Source: Neptuniibacter marinus (GTDB lineage Bacteria; Pseudomonadota; Gammaproteobacteria; Pseudomonadales; Balneatricaceae). Taken from it: a stretch of DNA of 64,000 nucleotides. The translations under genes were made by a program, and so were the position numbers. Shown piece after piece: positions 29,047 to 39,773 of this stretch; positions within the stretch are counted from its first letter, which is position 1, and every line of letters starts with the position of its first letter. The stretch spans positions 1 through 64,000 of the forward strand of contig NZ_LUTR01000001.1 of the NCBI RefSeq assembly GCF_001597725.1. The letters are read 5' to 3'. The notes below the pieces were generated by a model. It searched no databases and had not been told where the DNA came from. It saw nothing but the letters and a program-made list of their open reading frames with translations.

Positions 29047-30150
29047 CTACTTATGAGCTATAGCATCCTCAGGTTTTGATAAGCCTATTTTATCCTTCTC
29101 TTCATCAAGGATTTCCTGTGGAAACTGGCTCATAAAGCAACAACACACCCCTTCGCCTATCATTGTACGAGGACCTAGGGGGTGCCCTATATGTTCATAG
29201 ACTCCATGGGAATGTTGATGATCATCTGCATGGCTATGCGAGTGGTGATGGCTATGCTCATGGCCATGAGTATGGTGTTCATGCTCCGGATTAAATTCAG
29301 CATGATGATGATGAATATCCACCTCACCGGCGGCTAAACGTCGCTGGAAAGATTCCATCAAGGATTCACTGGGCGATTGCCCCTCATCCTCTAAAATTTC
29401 TCGCACCCTTATCTCAAATGCATCAATGACTTTTTCATGATCATTTAGATAAGGAGTTTTAATAAATTCAAATTCAGGATTTTCCGTAGCAACTTTATCC
29501 ACATAACCGAAAATGCGTTTAATTAAACGACCTGTGAATAAAAAATAGGGCGCGACAACTATACGTTTAAAGTCGAGTTTAATTAAGCGTTCTAAGCCAA
29601 CGCCTACCGAGGGATAAGTCACTCCAGAATAAACGGTATCTGCCCAACCAAAACCCATATTTTCATTGACTATGCGGGTTAGTTTAGCGGCTTCAGCGTT
29701 CGCCTCAGTATCAGAAGTACCACGACCGACAACAACCAACATAGTGTCATAAAGATTATCTGGCGGATTGGCCGGATCAAGACCTAAGGATTCGTAAATA
29801 CGTGCTTGAAACGCTTCGATCATCGCGGGGTGTAAGCCTAATTCTTGACCATAATGTACAGAAACCCCATCGTTTTTCTCCGCATAGGTAGTCAACACCG
29901 ATGGAATATCATTTTTGGCATGTGTCGCCGCAAACAACATCCCAGGTACCGCGTAAATATCATCAACACCTTGCTCTAGTAAGGAGTTAAGCCCCATATG
30001 GATATTAGGTGCAGAAAATTCTAAAAAACCATACTCGATAGGCATATCAGGAAAGCGCTTTTTCAACCCCTCAGCCACACGACTAAATTCACGCTCTGCA
30101 TCTTTATCACGGCTACCGTGACCACACACCATAATACCTTTTTTAGGCAC
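29047..30150 (-). CDS. cbiX: Sirohydrochlorin cobaltochelatase, long CbiX with His-rich region
   Basis: Class II chelatase of 367 residues. Two CbiX-type halves (about 1-120, starting KKGIMVCGHGSRDKDAE, and about 130-245 with VVGRGTSDTEANAE) are followed by a His-rich stretch near 260-310. The tail holds EGVCCCFMSQF. It would insert Co2+ into sirohydrochlorin, the early-insertion (anaerobic) route. The GTG at 30150 has GGAG eight bases upstream; the frame extends to 30240 but the extra residues do not match the family. It is the last gene of the operon, 163 bp after cobD. The Cys tail recalls the Fe-S motif of long CbiX proteins but is not the canonical MxCxxC. Confidence 0.9.
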   Translation of the reverse strand: MPKKGIMVCGHGSRDKDAEREFSRVAEGLKKRFPDMPIEYGFLEFSAPNIHMGLNSLLEQGVDDIYAVPGMLFAATHAKNDIPSVLTTYAEKNDGVSVHYGQELGLHPAMIEAFQARIYESLGLDPANPPDNLYDTMLVVVGRGTSDTEANAEAAKLTRIVNENMGFGWADTVYSGVTYPSVGVGLERLIKLDFKRIVVAPYFLFTGRLIKRIFGYVDKVATENPEFEFIKTPYLNDHEKVIDAFEIRVREILEDEGQSPSESLMESFQRRLAAGEVDIHHHHAEFNPEHEHHTHGHEHSHHHSHSHADDHQHSHGVYEHIGHPLGPRTMIGEGVCCCFMSQFPQEILDEEKDKIGLSKPEDAIAHK

Positions 30151-30313
30151 TGGGCTATCTCCAATAAAACTTAAAAAACAGGTTCTGAATTTTACCCGAG
30201 TCAAAACTAATTGCAGCCTCTTAAGAAAAGAATCTATCAATCAGTCTCAAATACATCGAGCATCTACAGAACCAATATTTATACCTAAGTGAAAAACACT
30301 TGGGTGACCTAAT

Positions 30314-31420
30314 TCAATCAAATGTTAAAATAAATTCATCTATCACTTGCTGCAGTTTCAACACTATAGATTCATTCTTAGCATCAATAATACCAAGCCG
30401 CAAAAGGCTCAAATCAGAAGGTTTATTCAACGCTACCCCCTCTTCAATCACTCGTAACAACACACCCCGTTGCGCAAAAAAGTCATACATCTGCTCTAGC
30501 TGCTCACTCTCTACCCACCAACTACTAAACAACAGAGAAGTCCCCTGCATTTTAGCCTCGATACGTTTTAATAAAGGCGAAAACAGCGTCAGTGTTCTTT
30601 CACTATTTAGCCTAATATTTACGCGGTTATTCATCTGCCAAGTACGGTTATTGAAAGCATCTATAGCTACAGCTTGAGCAGGTCCATTGATCGACCAAAT
30701 CCCAATCCGATTATGTACCGCCTGTAACACCACTTCAGGTCCAAAAAGAAACCCTAATCGCAATCCAGCCAAACCAAAGAACTTACCAAAAGAGCGCATC
30801 ACCACTAGATTATCAACAGTATGAAACTCATCATAATGGGATAAGACACTCTGTTCAGGGTGCAGATCAATAAAGGCTTCATCGACAATCAAAAAACCAC
30901 CTTCCGCTAACCTAGACGACCAATCAAATAACTGCGCCACTGAAAAGGATAATCCAGTAGGGTTATTAGGGTTGATAACCACTAGATGGAATGGCTCACC
31001 TTGTTCCAATTGAAACTCTATACGCTCTATCGCCACATCCTGATCAGTCGCGGGATAAAAATGAATATCTCTCTCATTCTCGCAAGCGTTGATCCAACTC
31101 TCTGAATGTTCTTGATAACCTAAGCTTGGTAAGAGTACCGGCAGCTTAGGTAGTAATTTAGGTAAGAGTTCAATCACCTGCTGACTCCCACTACAAGCGG
31201 CAAAACGATCACTACCGTAATAGAAAGTAACCGCCTTCTTAAACTCAGTAGAAAGATAAGGTAACTGCTGAAAGCAGATCTCATTCAACTTAGGGATAGG
31301 ATAAGCGCAAGGATTAATCCCCGTAGATAGATCGATCCACTCCTCTAGCTCAATACCATATCGCATGGCCGCCGATTGCAGATCACCACCATGGATTAAC
31401 TTAACTGCTTCTGCTTTCAC
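30314..31420 (-). CDS. cobD: Threonine-phosphate decarboxylase (CobD/CobC), PLP enzyme
   Basis: Class I/II aminotransferase-fold protein of 368 residues. It makes (R)-1-amino-2-propanol phosphate, the linker to the lower ligand of cobalamin. Landmarks are IHGGDLQSAAMRYG, DLSTGINP, VINPNNPTGLS and the PLP lysine in RSFGKFFGLAGLRLGF. The GTG at 31420 forms a GTGA overlap with the cbiB stop and starts exactly where the family begins; the longer frame to 31480 would lie within cbiB. Named cobC in the Pseudomonas denitrificans scheme. Confidence 0.93.
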   Translation of the reverse strand: MKAEAVKLIHGGDLQSAAMRYGIELEEWIDLSTGINPCAYPIPKLNEICFQQLPYLSTEFKKAVTFYYGSDRFAACSGSQQVIELLPKLLPKLPVLLPSLGYQEHSESWINACENERDIHFYPATDQDVAIERIEFQLEQGEPFHLVVINPNNPTGLSFSVAQLFDWSSRLAEGGFLIVDEAFIDLHPEQSVLSHYDEFHTVDNLVVMRSFGKFFGLAGLRLGFLFGPEVVLQAVHNRIGIWSINGPAQAVAIDAFNNRTWQMNNRVNIRLNSERTLTLFSPLLKRIEAKMQGTSLLFSSWWVESEQLEQMYDFFAQRGVLLRVIEEGVALNKPSDLSLLRLGIIDAKNESIVLKLQQVIDEFILTFD

Positions 31421-32355
31421 AGGCTTGCACTCTGCACAGAGACTAAAACAGCAGTCACTACATAGATAAGAACCACCCAAAAAATCAGAACTCGATTAAC
31501 TAATTCACAAGCAAGTTTAATACTTTCAGCTGACGGCTTATCGCCCGTTTCAGGTCCCAGAGCTGGCCGTTGCTGTAACTCGCCATGGTAGATTGCCGCT
31601 CCTCCTAAAGAAACATTAATGGCCCCTGCACCTGAGGCCATTACAGGGCCTGCATTTGGGCTTTTCCAAATACGCCCTTGCTCACGCCATGCTTTTATCG
31701 CAATAGCAGTATCTCCAAGCAACGCATAACTAGCAGCCGTCAACCGAGCGGGAACAAAGTTTAATAGGTCATCTATACGCGCAGCGCACCAACCAAACTG
31801 CACATAGCGTGTGTTTTTATAGCCCCACATCGCATCAAGGGTATTACTCAAACGATAAAGAATTACACCCGGAATACCGAGTAAACAGAACCAAAACAAC
31901 GCTGAGAAAATAGCATCTGCACCATTTTCTAAAACCGACTCTGTAGCAGCAGAAGCGATCGCTTCCTCCTCAAGCTCTGACGTATCTCGACTAACAATCA
32001 TCGATACCGCTTGACGCGCAGCCTGCAGATCTCCCCTTTTTAAAGGTTCAGCAATTGCCATCCCATGACTTAACAAGCTCTGCCAGCCTAGGCCAAAATA
32101 AAGCACAACACCCGCTACAAGAGCCATTAATACAGGCATATCCAGCAAGCTATATTGCAAAAGAAAACCCAAAAAAACCCAAGGTAAAACAGCTAGACAC
32201 CAAGCAAGAACGCCACCCTTTTTATCATTCAGATTAAAGCGTTTTTCGAGCAAGCTCGCCATATTGCCAAAACCCACTAAAGGATGAAAACGCTTAGGTT
32301 CTTTAAACCAATAATCTAACAACAGAGCAGCCAATAAACTCAAAGCAATACTCAT
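31417..32355 (-). CDS. cbiB: Adenosylcobinamide-phosphate synthase CbiB
   Basis: Polytopic inner-membrane protein of 312 residues. It attaches aminopropanol (phosphate) to adenosylcobyric acid. Typical features are [19 protein letters not shown] at the N-terminus, [30 protein letters not shown] (abbreviated here as two joined motifs), and [18 protein letters not shown]. Overlaps cobQ by ATGA and cobD by GTGA. Confidence 0.95.
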   Translation of the reverse strand: MSIALSLLAALLLDYWFKEPKRFHPLVGFGNMASLLEKRFNLNDKKGGVLAWCLAVLPWVFLGFLLQYSLLDMPVLMALVAGVVLYFGLGWQSLLSHGMAIAEPLKRGDLQAARQAVSMIVSRDTSELEEEAIASAATESVLENGADAIFSALFWFCLLGIPGVILYRLSNTLDAMWGYKNTRYVQFGWCAARIDDLLNFVPARLTAASYALLGDTAIAIKAWREQGRIWKSPNAGPVMASGAGAINVSLGGAAIYHGELQQRPALGPETGDKPSAESIKLACELVNRVLIFWVVLIYVVTAVLVSVQSASL

Positions 32356-33854
32356 ACGGCTGATCGCTCCTCAAGATCCAGCAATGCACTTAATAAGCTA
32401 AGTGGCATCACCGCCTCGACCGCATCGGCTAAACGATCAATTTGCTGATCGCGGAAAGCGGGATAATCAAAACGCTCTGTTTGTGTAAGACCAGCCCAAC
32501 CTAATAACTCAGCCAGTAGCTGAGGGTGATCGAACACCCCATGTAGATAGGTTCCTAAAAGCGTATTATCGCTATTACGTACCCCCTCATAGCGCTGCTT
32601 ACCCCCTTCATCAATCAACTGAAATAGAGGTGTTTCTAAAGCGGGGCCTCTACTCTCACCTGCATGAATTTCGTAACCTTTAACCTCTATCTCACTGCCA
32701 CACAAATAGCCACTAACATTACGAAGACACTTATCATCCATTAAGGTCGTTTCCATATCTAATAACCCTAATGCAGCACTAGAACCGGCCGTTGATTCAA
32801 TCTTATCGGGATCATGAACCCAATGACCTAACATCTGATAACCGCCACAGATACCAATCACTTTACCGCCTAAGCGCAGATGTCGTTTTATAATCACATC
32901 CCATCCATGTTCCATTAGCCATTGCAGATCACCGCGTACATTTTTACTACCAGGTAAAACAATCAGATCTGCACCAGCAAATAGCGAAGCCTCTTTCATA
33001 AACTCACAATCAACCTGAGGGTGCATACGTAAAACATCAAAATCTGTATGGTTGCTGGCCCTAGGATAGAGTGGAACGACCACTTTTAACTGTTGATAGT
33101 TTCCAGCATTTTTCTGTTGCTGGTTGACCGCATCTTCCGCCTCTATATGCAGATTAGCCAGATAAGGTATAACACCTAATACAGGCACTCCGGTACGAGC
33201 GGTCAACCAATCAAGTCCCGGTTCAAGTAGTGAGACATCACCCCGAAAACGATTGATCACAAATCCTTTTACCCGCGCCTTTTCTGACACACTAAGTAAC
33301 TCATAAGTACCCAGTAGATGGGCAAACACGCCGCCACGATCAATATCGGCCACAATAATAACGGGGCAATCTATACGCTCAGCAAAGCCCATATTAGCAA
33401 TATCATGCTCGCGCAGATTGATCTCCGCTGGGCTCCCTGCACCTTCAACAATAACCGCTGAAAATTGCTGCTGTAACCGTTGATGACTTTGCACAACTTC
33501 AGTTAAAAGCTGCGGTTTAAAAGCATGGTATTCCGTGGCTTTCATATTGCCGATCGCTGCTCCGTTCACAATCACCTGTGCGCCTATATCGCTATTAGGT
33601 TTAAGCAATATAGGATTCATATCAATCGAGGGCGCTAGATAACAAGCTTCGGCTTGAACCGCCTGAGCACGGCCTATTTCACCACCATCCGCTGTCACCG
33701 CGCTATTTAATGCCATATTTTGCGGTTTAAAAGGGACCACTGATATCTTATGGCGTGCCAAAATACGGCAAATCGCAGTCACTAAGATACTTTTACCCGC
33801 GTCAGAGGTCGTACCTTGTACCATCAATGTATGGGGTGATCTAAATCCGCTCAT
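32352..33854 (-). CDS. cobQ: Cobyric acid synthase
   Basis: ATP-dependent amidotransferase of 500 residues. An N-terminal dethiobiotin synthase-like domain ([17 protein letters not shown]) is followed by a class I glutaminase-like domain with the nucleophile Cys in [13 protein letters not shown] and the His in YLHGVFDHP. It amidates side chains b, d, e and g of adenosylcobyrinate a,c-diamide. It starts 46 bp after cobN. Confidence 0.96.
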   Translation of the reverse strand: MSGFRSPHTLMVQGTTSDAGKSILVTAICRILARHKISVVPFKPQNMALNSAVTADGGEIGRAQAVQAEACYLAPSIDMNPILLKPNSDIGAQVIVNGAAIGNMKATEYHAFKPQLLTEVVQSHQRLQQQFSAVIVEGAGSPAEINLREHDIANMGFAERIDCPVIIVADIDRGGVFAHLLGTYELLSVSEKARVKGFVINRFRGDVSLLEPGLDWLTARTGVPVLGVIPYLANLHIEAEDAVNQQQKNAGNYQQLKVVVPLYPRASNHTDFDVLRMHPQVDCEFMKEASLFAGADLIVLPGSKNVRGDLQWLMEHGWDVIIKRHLRLGGKVIGICGGYQMLGHWVHDPDKIESTAGSSAALGLLDMETTLMDDKCLRNVSGYLCGSEIEVKGYEIHAGESRGPALETPLFQLIDEGGKQRYEGVRNSDNTLLGTYLHGVFDHPQLLAELLGWAGLTQTERFDYPAFRDQQIDRLADAVEAVMPLSLLSALLDLEERSAV

Positions 33855-33900
33855 CTATCTAAATTCCAAATACGGGCATTTATCTGTAGATACATTCTGT

Positions 33901-36900
33901 TTATATCGACTCTTGTTGTTCATCAATTTCTAATAAAAGATCTTGTAAACGCTCACTATAGTCACCCGGTTCCTGCCATAATCCCCGCTGAGTTGCCTCT
34001 AATAACCGCTCGGCAATCTCTTCTAATGCATGGGGATTATGTTGTTCTAAAAACTCGCGATTCTGTGGGTCAAAAACCAAGGCATCAGATACTTTTTCAT
34101 ATTGATAATCAGCAATCAGATTAGTCGTCGCATCATAAGCGAAAAGGTAATCCACACTCGCCGTCATCTCAAACGCACCTTTGTAACCATGCTCCTGCAT
34201 TGCCCCAATCCACTTAGGATTTAATAGACGGGAGCGAATCACACGATTTAATTCCTCTTTTAAGGTACGTACTTTAGGCTTTTGCGGGTTAGAATGGTCA
34301 TTATGGTAAACCTGCGGCGCTTCACCTTTATACACTTCGACCGCATTGCTCATACCACCTTGAAACTGATAATAGTCATCGGAATCTAAAATATCGTGTT
34401 CACGATTATCCTGATTTTGTACGACCGCCTCTAAAGTGGATAGCTGATACTGAAAGGTCTCAGGTACCGCTACACCATCATCTTGCATTACACCCTCTGT
34501 ACTCTTAACAGAAAAAGTACCGGTATAAGCGTAACCGCCCCAATTGAGATAAGCCTCTGCAAGATCACTCTTTTGCTCCCAGCAGCGTTCATCAATCAAC
34601 CCTTGCAACCCCGCCCCGTAGGCTCCTGGTTTACTACCAAACACACGATAACTGGCTTGGCGTAGAGCCTCTTCGCTTGATACGCCTTGCTCTACCAACT
34701 GCTGCTGGCGTCTCTGTATATTTTGCTGAATAGTATTACTACTACCCGGCTCTTCTAAGGCTGCAATCGCTTGCACTGCGGCATCATATAAGCGCATAAC
34801 ATTAGGAAACGCATCACGGAAAAAACCCGATACTCGTAAGGTTACATCAACTCGTGGCCGACCTAAGAGTTGGCTACTAATTATCTCAAAGTCCACCACC
34901 CGATTGGAACCCGGTGCCCAAATAGGACGCACCCCCATCAAAGCAAAAGCTTGCGCAATATCATCCCCGCCGGTACGCATAGTTGCAGTACCCCACACTG
35001 AGAGACCTAAACTACGTGGATAATCACCTTGATCTTGCAGATGGCGTTCAACCAAAGCTTGTGCTGAACGCTCACCTATAGCCCACGCAGCAGGAGAAGG
35101 TATAGAGCGATTATCAACAGAATAGAAGTTGCGTCCTGTAGGTAAGGTATCTAAACGCCCCCGAGTCGGCGCACCACTGGGGCCCGGATTAACAAATATG
35201 CCTTGTAAACCATCCAGTAATGATTGGATCTCTAACTCAGCACTTTGCAGGAGTGCACGATAAAGGGTGGCTTGCACATAGGCGAGCTGCTCTTTAATCC
35301 GCGGTAGCTCCGCCAAGTCATCAAGAGACTGGGGCCTTAATATATAATCCTGAATCAGCTGTAGGGCGAGTAGCTCTAAACGTTCGCGAGTATCCGCTTC
35401 ACTCCGCCAAGGTTGATCAGATATAGCAGCTAAAAGTTTCGGCTTTTTACCTTGCCAGCTTTTCTGTGTGGCCTCTAATGGATCAAACGGATAATCTAGA
35501 CCCTCTGCAAGATTGAGATCAACAGCGAGGTTATGCAAAATACCTTGAGCACTCGGATCGTCGCCTCGTGGGAGACGTAACAGAGCCACTAAGGTTTCTG
35601 CTAATTTGTCAGGGTTAGGCAGTTCACCCAAGATATGTAAGCCATGACGAATCTGCGCCTCTTTAATATCACAAAGGTAAGCATCTAACTCAGTCAAGAC
35701 CTCATCTTTATCCACTAGATCTGACGCACCTAATTCCTCTAACAGATGCGTATCTTGTACCTGTTTAAGAATCTCATCTCTTAACCACTGCTGACGTTTA
35801 TCATCCATCCCCATCGCTTGATAATACTCATCCACCAGCCCTTCCAGAACGGCCATTTCGCCATAAGTTTCAGCACGACTCATCGGCGGCATAAGATGAT
35901 CAATAATCACCGCTTGAGTACGGCGTTTTGCTTGTGCCCCCTCTCCTGGATCATTGACAATAAAAGGATAGAAGTGAGGCATAGGCCCTAGGGCTATATC
36001 AGGCCAACAGTTTGCTGATAATGCACTGCCCTTGCCCGGTAGCCACTCTAAATTACCATGTTTTCCCACATGGATAATCGCATCGACTTGGTAACACTCA
36101 CGCAGCCAAAAATAGAAGGCTAAATAATTATGAGGGGGAATCAGATCTGGGTCATGATAGTTAGCCACTAAATCAATATTAAACCCCCGTGCGGGCTGAA
36201 TACCGACAAAGGTTTCACCTAAACGAATACCTGACAGCATTAAACGTCCATTCCGGTATTTAATATCCTGTTCAGGACCGCCCCATTGTTCAAGCACCGC
36301 GTGCTGAGAGGCTTCAGGTAATTGCCTAAAGCAACGTTGATAATCCGCTAAAGCTATACTCTGCCAACAGGGCAATTGATGAAGTGTATTAGGGTTATTG
36401 GTCACAGCACCCAATAAAGCTTGGATTAATTGATCGCCGCTCTCAGGCAAGCTATCAAGTGGATAACCCGCACCCTGCAATGCCTGTAAAATATTCAAAG
36501 CAGACGCTGGCGTATCTAAGCCAACTCCATTGCCAATACGGCCATCTTTAGTCGGGTAGTTAGCTAAAATAACCCCTATACGCTTATCACTATTTGCTTT
36601 AGTAGACAGCGAGGCATAACGCTTAACTAATTGGGCAACAAACTGCGCCCGCTCTTTATGGAGCTGATAGCGCACAACAGATACTTGGCTATGATCATCG
36701 TAATAGGCCTCGCTTTTAAAACTTAAAGCGCGGGTATGAATACGCCCATCCATCTCAGGCAAAACCACTTGCATAGCGATATCACGGCTACGTAAACCTT
36801 GCTTATGGGTTTGCCAATCCTCTTCTGTACTACTCGATAACACCAGTTGTAATACTGGCACTTTACGCATAAAGGGTGAATAAAACTCACTGGGTTGCGA

Positions 36901-37830
36901 ACAAAGATCAGGACTTGCCACCGTATTTGAGGCAAAACCCGTGCTATTGATAATCAAACTCGCTCGGCTCTGCTCCAACAGTGCATTCACTAACGCCAGT
37001 GATTCAGCATCTTTCAAGGAGGTAATCGCCACGGGCAAAGGCTTGATCCCTTGATCTTCTAACTCAGCGATCAACTGATCAAACATCTCTGTATTACCGC
37101 TTTGCAGGTGACTCCGGTAAAACAGTAATAACGCCGTCGCCTCACTATCCTGTTTGGCTACATTCTCTGCCCAACGCTGTTGCCACTCATTGAAAGTGGC
37201 TTGCCCTAAGGCTTTTATCGATTCTTTTCGTACTGTTTTCTCATCTGTCACCGGCATATAAAGCAGGCACTTAGGTAAAGAGGTAGGTTCATGCCAGCGC
37301 AGAGGCAAAGCTAAATATTCACTGCTTAAGGCATTCAGTAAATGCAACGAGTTATCCACACCCCCTTCGCGTAAATAGCGCCAAACACGGATACATTCTG
37401 CTTCAGAAACTGAACTGGCCTTAATTAACTGCGGATCTAAGGCATCATCACCAGGCACTATAATCAAGGTTCGATCCGTATCAGCCGCCGCCCAATCTTG
37501 TAACCGCTCAAACCCATATGCCCAGTAGCTTGCGCCGCCTAAAAGCGATAACACCACAACTTTCGCTTTATCTAATACTTTATCTTCATACAGATCATAG
37601 GCCGCAGGTTTTAATAACTGCATCCAATTGGCAAGGCGTATATCTGCTAACAGCCCTTTAGCTAAACCATCTAATGGCCCCTGCTCCTGATAAAGAGAGA
37701 CAGCGGCAGCTAAGGCCCCCAGACTACTGTCTGCGGCAGAAAGAATAACCAGGTCAGCCGGTGTTTGGTTTAAATCGATAATACCTTCATCATCAACAAA
37801 ACCACCGGGTTGGGCAGCAAGTAAGTGCAT
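33901..37830 (-). CDS. cobN: Cobaltochelatase subunit CobN
   Basis: Large chelatase subunit of 1309 residues, of the CobN/BchH/ChlH family. It inserts Co2+ into hydrogenobyrinate a,c-diamide in the late-insertion pathway, driven by an AAA+ partner. Conserved parts include GVILANYPTKDGRIGNGVGLDTPAS (two adjacent motifs), VDAIIHVGKHGNLEWLPGK, NARGFNID-like ARGFNIDLV, and the C-terminal YAYTGTFSVKSTEG. The likely motor partner is the fused ChlI-ChlD protein ten genes upstream in the same operon. It follows cobW by 12 bp. Confidence 0.96.
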   Translation of the reverse strand: MHLLAAQPGGFVDDEGIIDLNQTPADLVILSAADSSLGALAAAVSLYQEQGPLDGLAKGLLADIRLANWMQLLKPAAYDLYEDKVLDKAKVVVLSLLGGASYWAYGFERLQDWAAADTDRTLIIVPGDDALDPQLIKASSVSEAECIRVWRYLREGGVDNSLHLLNALSSEYLALPLRWHEPTSLPKCLLYMPVTDEKTVRKESIKALGQATFNEWQQRWAENVAKQDSEATALLLFYRSHLQSGNTEMFDQLIAELEDQGIKPLPVAITSLKDAESLALVNALLEQSRASLIINSTGFASNTVASPDLCSQPSEFYSPFMRKVPVLQLVLSSSTEEDWQTHKQGLRSRDIAMQVVLPEMDGRIHTRALSFKSEAYYDDHSQVSVVRYQLHKERAQFVAQLVKRYASLSTKANSDKRIGVILANYPTKDGRIGNGVGLDTPASALNILQALQGAGYPLDSLPESGDQLIQALLGAVTNNPNTLHQLPCWQSIALADYQRCFRQLPEASQHAVLEQWGGPEQDIKYRNGRLMLSGIRLGETFVGIQPARGFNIDLVANYHDPDLIPPHNYLAFYFWLRECYQVDAIIHVGKHGNLEWLPGKGSALSANCWPDIALGPMPHFYPFIVNDPGEGAQAKRRTQAVIIDHLMPPMSRAETYGEMAVLEGLVDEYYQAMGMDDKRQQWLRDEILKQVQDTHLLEELGASDLVDKDEVLTELDAYLCDIKEAQIRHGLHILGELPNPDKLAETLVALLRLPRGDDPSAQGILHNLAVDLNLAEGLDYPFDPLEATQKSWQGKKPKLLAAISDQPWRSEADTRERLELLALQLIQDYILRPQSLDDLAELPRIKEQLAYVQATLYRALLQSAELEIQSLLDGLQGIFVNPGPSGAPTRGRLDTLPTGRNFYSVDNRSIPSPAAWAIGERSAQALVERHLQDQGDYPRSLGLSVWGTATMRTGGDDIAQAFALMGVRPIWAPGSNRVVDFEIISSQLLGRPRVDVTLRVSGFFRDAFPNVMRLYDAAVQAIAALEEPGSSNTIQQNIQRRQQQLVEQGVSSEEALRQASYRVFGSKPGAYGAGLQGLIDERCWEQKSDLAEAYLNWGGYAYTGTFSVKSTEGVMQDDGVAVPETFQYQLSTLEAVVQNQDNREHDILDSDDYYQFQGGMSNAVEVYKGEAPQVYHNDHSNPQKPKVRTLKEELNRVIRSRLLNPKWIGAMQEHGYKGAFEMTASVDYLFAYDATTNLIADYQYEKVSDALVFDPQNREFLEQHNPHALEEIAERLLEATQRGLWQEPGDYSERLQDLLLEIDEQQESI

Positions 37831-37842
37831 AGTTACTGTCGC

Positions 37843-38916
37843 CTAAACTAAAGCGTCTTCAAGTGCGGCTTTAATAACAGATTTCTCAATCCCTTTGCCA
37901 ATAAAAACCAATTGCGTTTTAGGCTGATCCGCTCCCCATGGACGGTCAAAATATACATCTAAGCGTTTACCAACGGCTTGTAAGACTTGACGCATAGGTT
38001 TTCCCGGCAAAGCGGCAAACCCTTTAGCACGGTAGATATTAAATTCACTTAACAGGCCTTTAAGCGCCACTTGCAACTTATCGCTATCCACCTCACCTAG
38101 TGTAATAACAAAGGAGTCAAAGTGATCATGGGCATGATCATGATGTTCACCATGCGCGTGATGATGATCATGGTGGTTATGAACATCGTGAATACGCTCT
38201 TCTGCTGCGGCATCGAGCCCCATCAGCGTATCCAATTCAGCTTCACCATTACTGATATAGGTGGTCTTAACGGCACTCGGTACTTTAGCGCTAATCACCG
38301 CTTGAACCCGCTCCCGTTCAGCAGCCCCCAATAAATCATTTTTACTGACAACCACAAGGTCTGCAGCGCTAAGTTGATCATCCAATAATTCTTGTAAGCT
38401 TGGATCATGGTCTAGGCTTTCATCGGCTAAACGTTGCGCCTGAACCTGTTGCGCATCATGAGCAAAACGCCCCGCAGCAACCGCTGGCCCATCAATCACC
38501 GTAATCACCGCATCAACAGTGCAATACTCTTTAATACCCGGCCAGTTAAACGCTTGAACTAAGGGTTTAGGTAAGGCTAAACCGCTGGTTTCAATAAGGA
38601 TATGGTCAATATCATCACGACGCTCAACTAACTGTTTCATCACTGGAAGGAACTCTTCTTCAACGGTACAGCAGATACAGCCATTAGCGAGTTCATAGAT
38701 ACCATTTTCGCCACCCGAGGCAGTGGCTTGCTCATCATCACAATCCAGCGGGCAGCTACGTAATAGATCAGCATCAATATCGAGTTCGCCAAACTCATTA
38801 ACAATTACAGCAATACGTTTACCAGCGGCTTGCTTGAGTACATTAGATAACAAAGTCGTTTTACCGCTACCTAAAAAGCCGGTAACAACAGTGGTTGGGA
38901 TCTTATTTAGTTGCAT
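37843..38916 (-). CDS. cobW: CobW family GTP-dependent metallochaperone
   Basis: G3E GTPase of 357 residues. P-loop GFLGSGKTTLLSNVL, the metal-binding CxCC motif in NGCICCTVEEEF, ETSGLALP, and VVSKNDLLG are visible. A His-rich insert (about residues 240-265) precedes the CobW C-terminal domain. It is thought to deliver Co2+ to CobN-type chelatases, consistent with its place directly upstream of cobN. The His insert probably buffers or binds metal. Confidence 0.95.
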   Translation of the reverse strand: MQLNKIPTTVVTGFLGSGKTTLLSNVLKQAAGKRIAVIVNEFGELDIDADLLRSCPLDCDDEQATASGGENGIYELANGCICCTVEEEFLPVMKQLVERRDDIDHILIETSGLALPKPLVQAFNWPGIKEYCTVDAVITVIDGPAVAAGRFAHDAQQVQAQRLADESLDHDPSLQELLDDQLSAADLVVVSKNDLLGAAERERVQAVISAKVPSAVKTTYISNGEAELDTLMGLDAAAEERIHDVHNHHDHHHAHGEHHDHAHDHFDSFVITLGEVDSDKLQVALKGLLSEFNIYRAKGFAALPGKPMRQVLQAVGKRLDVYFDRPWGADQPKTQLVFIGKGIEKSVIKAALEDALV

Positions 38917-38975
38917 TCTATCTACTCTTAAAAGTCGGTTTAGGCTTAAATTCTGTTATATAGCAACGCTTAAAC

Positions 38976-39773
38976 TCAGCGCTTGTCGCGGTTAACTGTG
39001 CGTGGTTTTTCAGGTTTCACCTTGGGCCGATAGATATGTGCTTGGTCTTTTGCATAGAGATAGGACTCTTCAAAATCATCACAATCTAAAACATGCCCTA
39101 CCAAAATTAACGCAGTGCGGGTAAACCCCTTTTCACGTACTTTCTCGACAATATTACTTAAGGTTCCAACCACTTTGTCTTGATCTGGCCAGGAGGTGCG
39201 ATAACACACAGCCACAGGACAATCTTCTCCATAGTGGGGGATCAGCTCTTCAACAATTTTATGAATGCGGGTCACCCCTAAGTGAATCGCTAAAGTCGCG
39301 CCGCTTTGAGCCAATTGCGGTAACCGCTCCCGCTCAGGAAAAGGTGTTTTCCCCTCATAACGGGTCATAATAATGGTTTGTGACACACCGGATAGGGTTA
39401 ACTCTTTTTTAAGATAAGCCGCTGAAGCCGCCACAGCGCTAACACCGGGAACCACTTCATAATCAATATCTTCAGCTTCTAAGCGCCTAATTTGTTCACC
39501 TATAGCGCCATAAAGTGATGGGTCACCACATTGTAAACGGGCAACATCTTGGCCCGCAGCGTGCGCTTGATGAATGTGCTGGGTAATCTCATCTAGATCT
39601 ATGCTGGCGGTATCAATAATTTTCTCGGCTTTGCCTTCAACCGAGGCCAGTACTTCACGAGGAATCAATGACCCCGCATACAACACTACAGGGCACTGCT
39701 GTAAAATCCGTTGACCTTTTAATGTCATTAGCTCAGGGTCACCTGGGCCAGCACCTATAAAATAAACCGTCAT
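38976..39773 (-). CDS. cobM: Precorrin-4 C11-methyltransferase
   Basis: SAM-dependent tetrapyrrole methylase of 265 residues (CobM/CbiF). The N-terminal VYFIGAGPGDPELMTLKG and the GDPSLYGAIGEQ loop are typical. SVTRY-like and VCYRTSWPDQ segments lie further on. It adds the C-11 methyl group. It overlaps cobJ by ATGA. A run of basic residues ends the protein. Confidence 0.95.
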   Translation of the reverse strand: MTVYFIGAGPGDPELMTLKGQRILQQCPVVLYAGSLIPREVLASVEGKAEKIIDTASIDLDEITQHIHQAHAAGQDVARLQCGDPSLYGAIGEQIRRLEAEDIDYEVVPGVSAVAASAAYLKKELTLSGVSQTIIMTRYEGKTPFPERERLPQLAQSGATLAIHLGVTRIHKIVEELIPHYGEDCPVAVCYRTSWPDQDKVVGTLSNIVEKVREKGFTRTALILVGHVLDCDDFEESYLYAKDQAHIYRPKVKPEKPRTVNRDKR

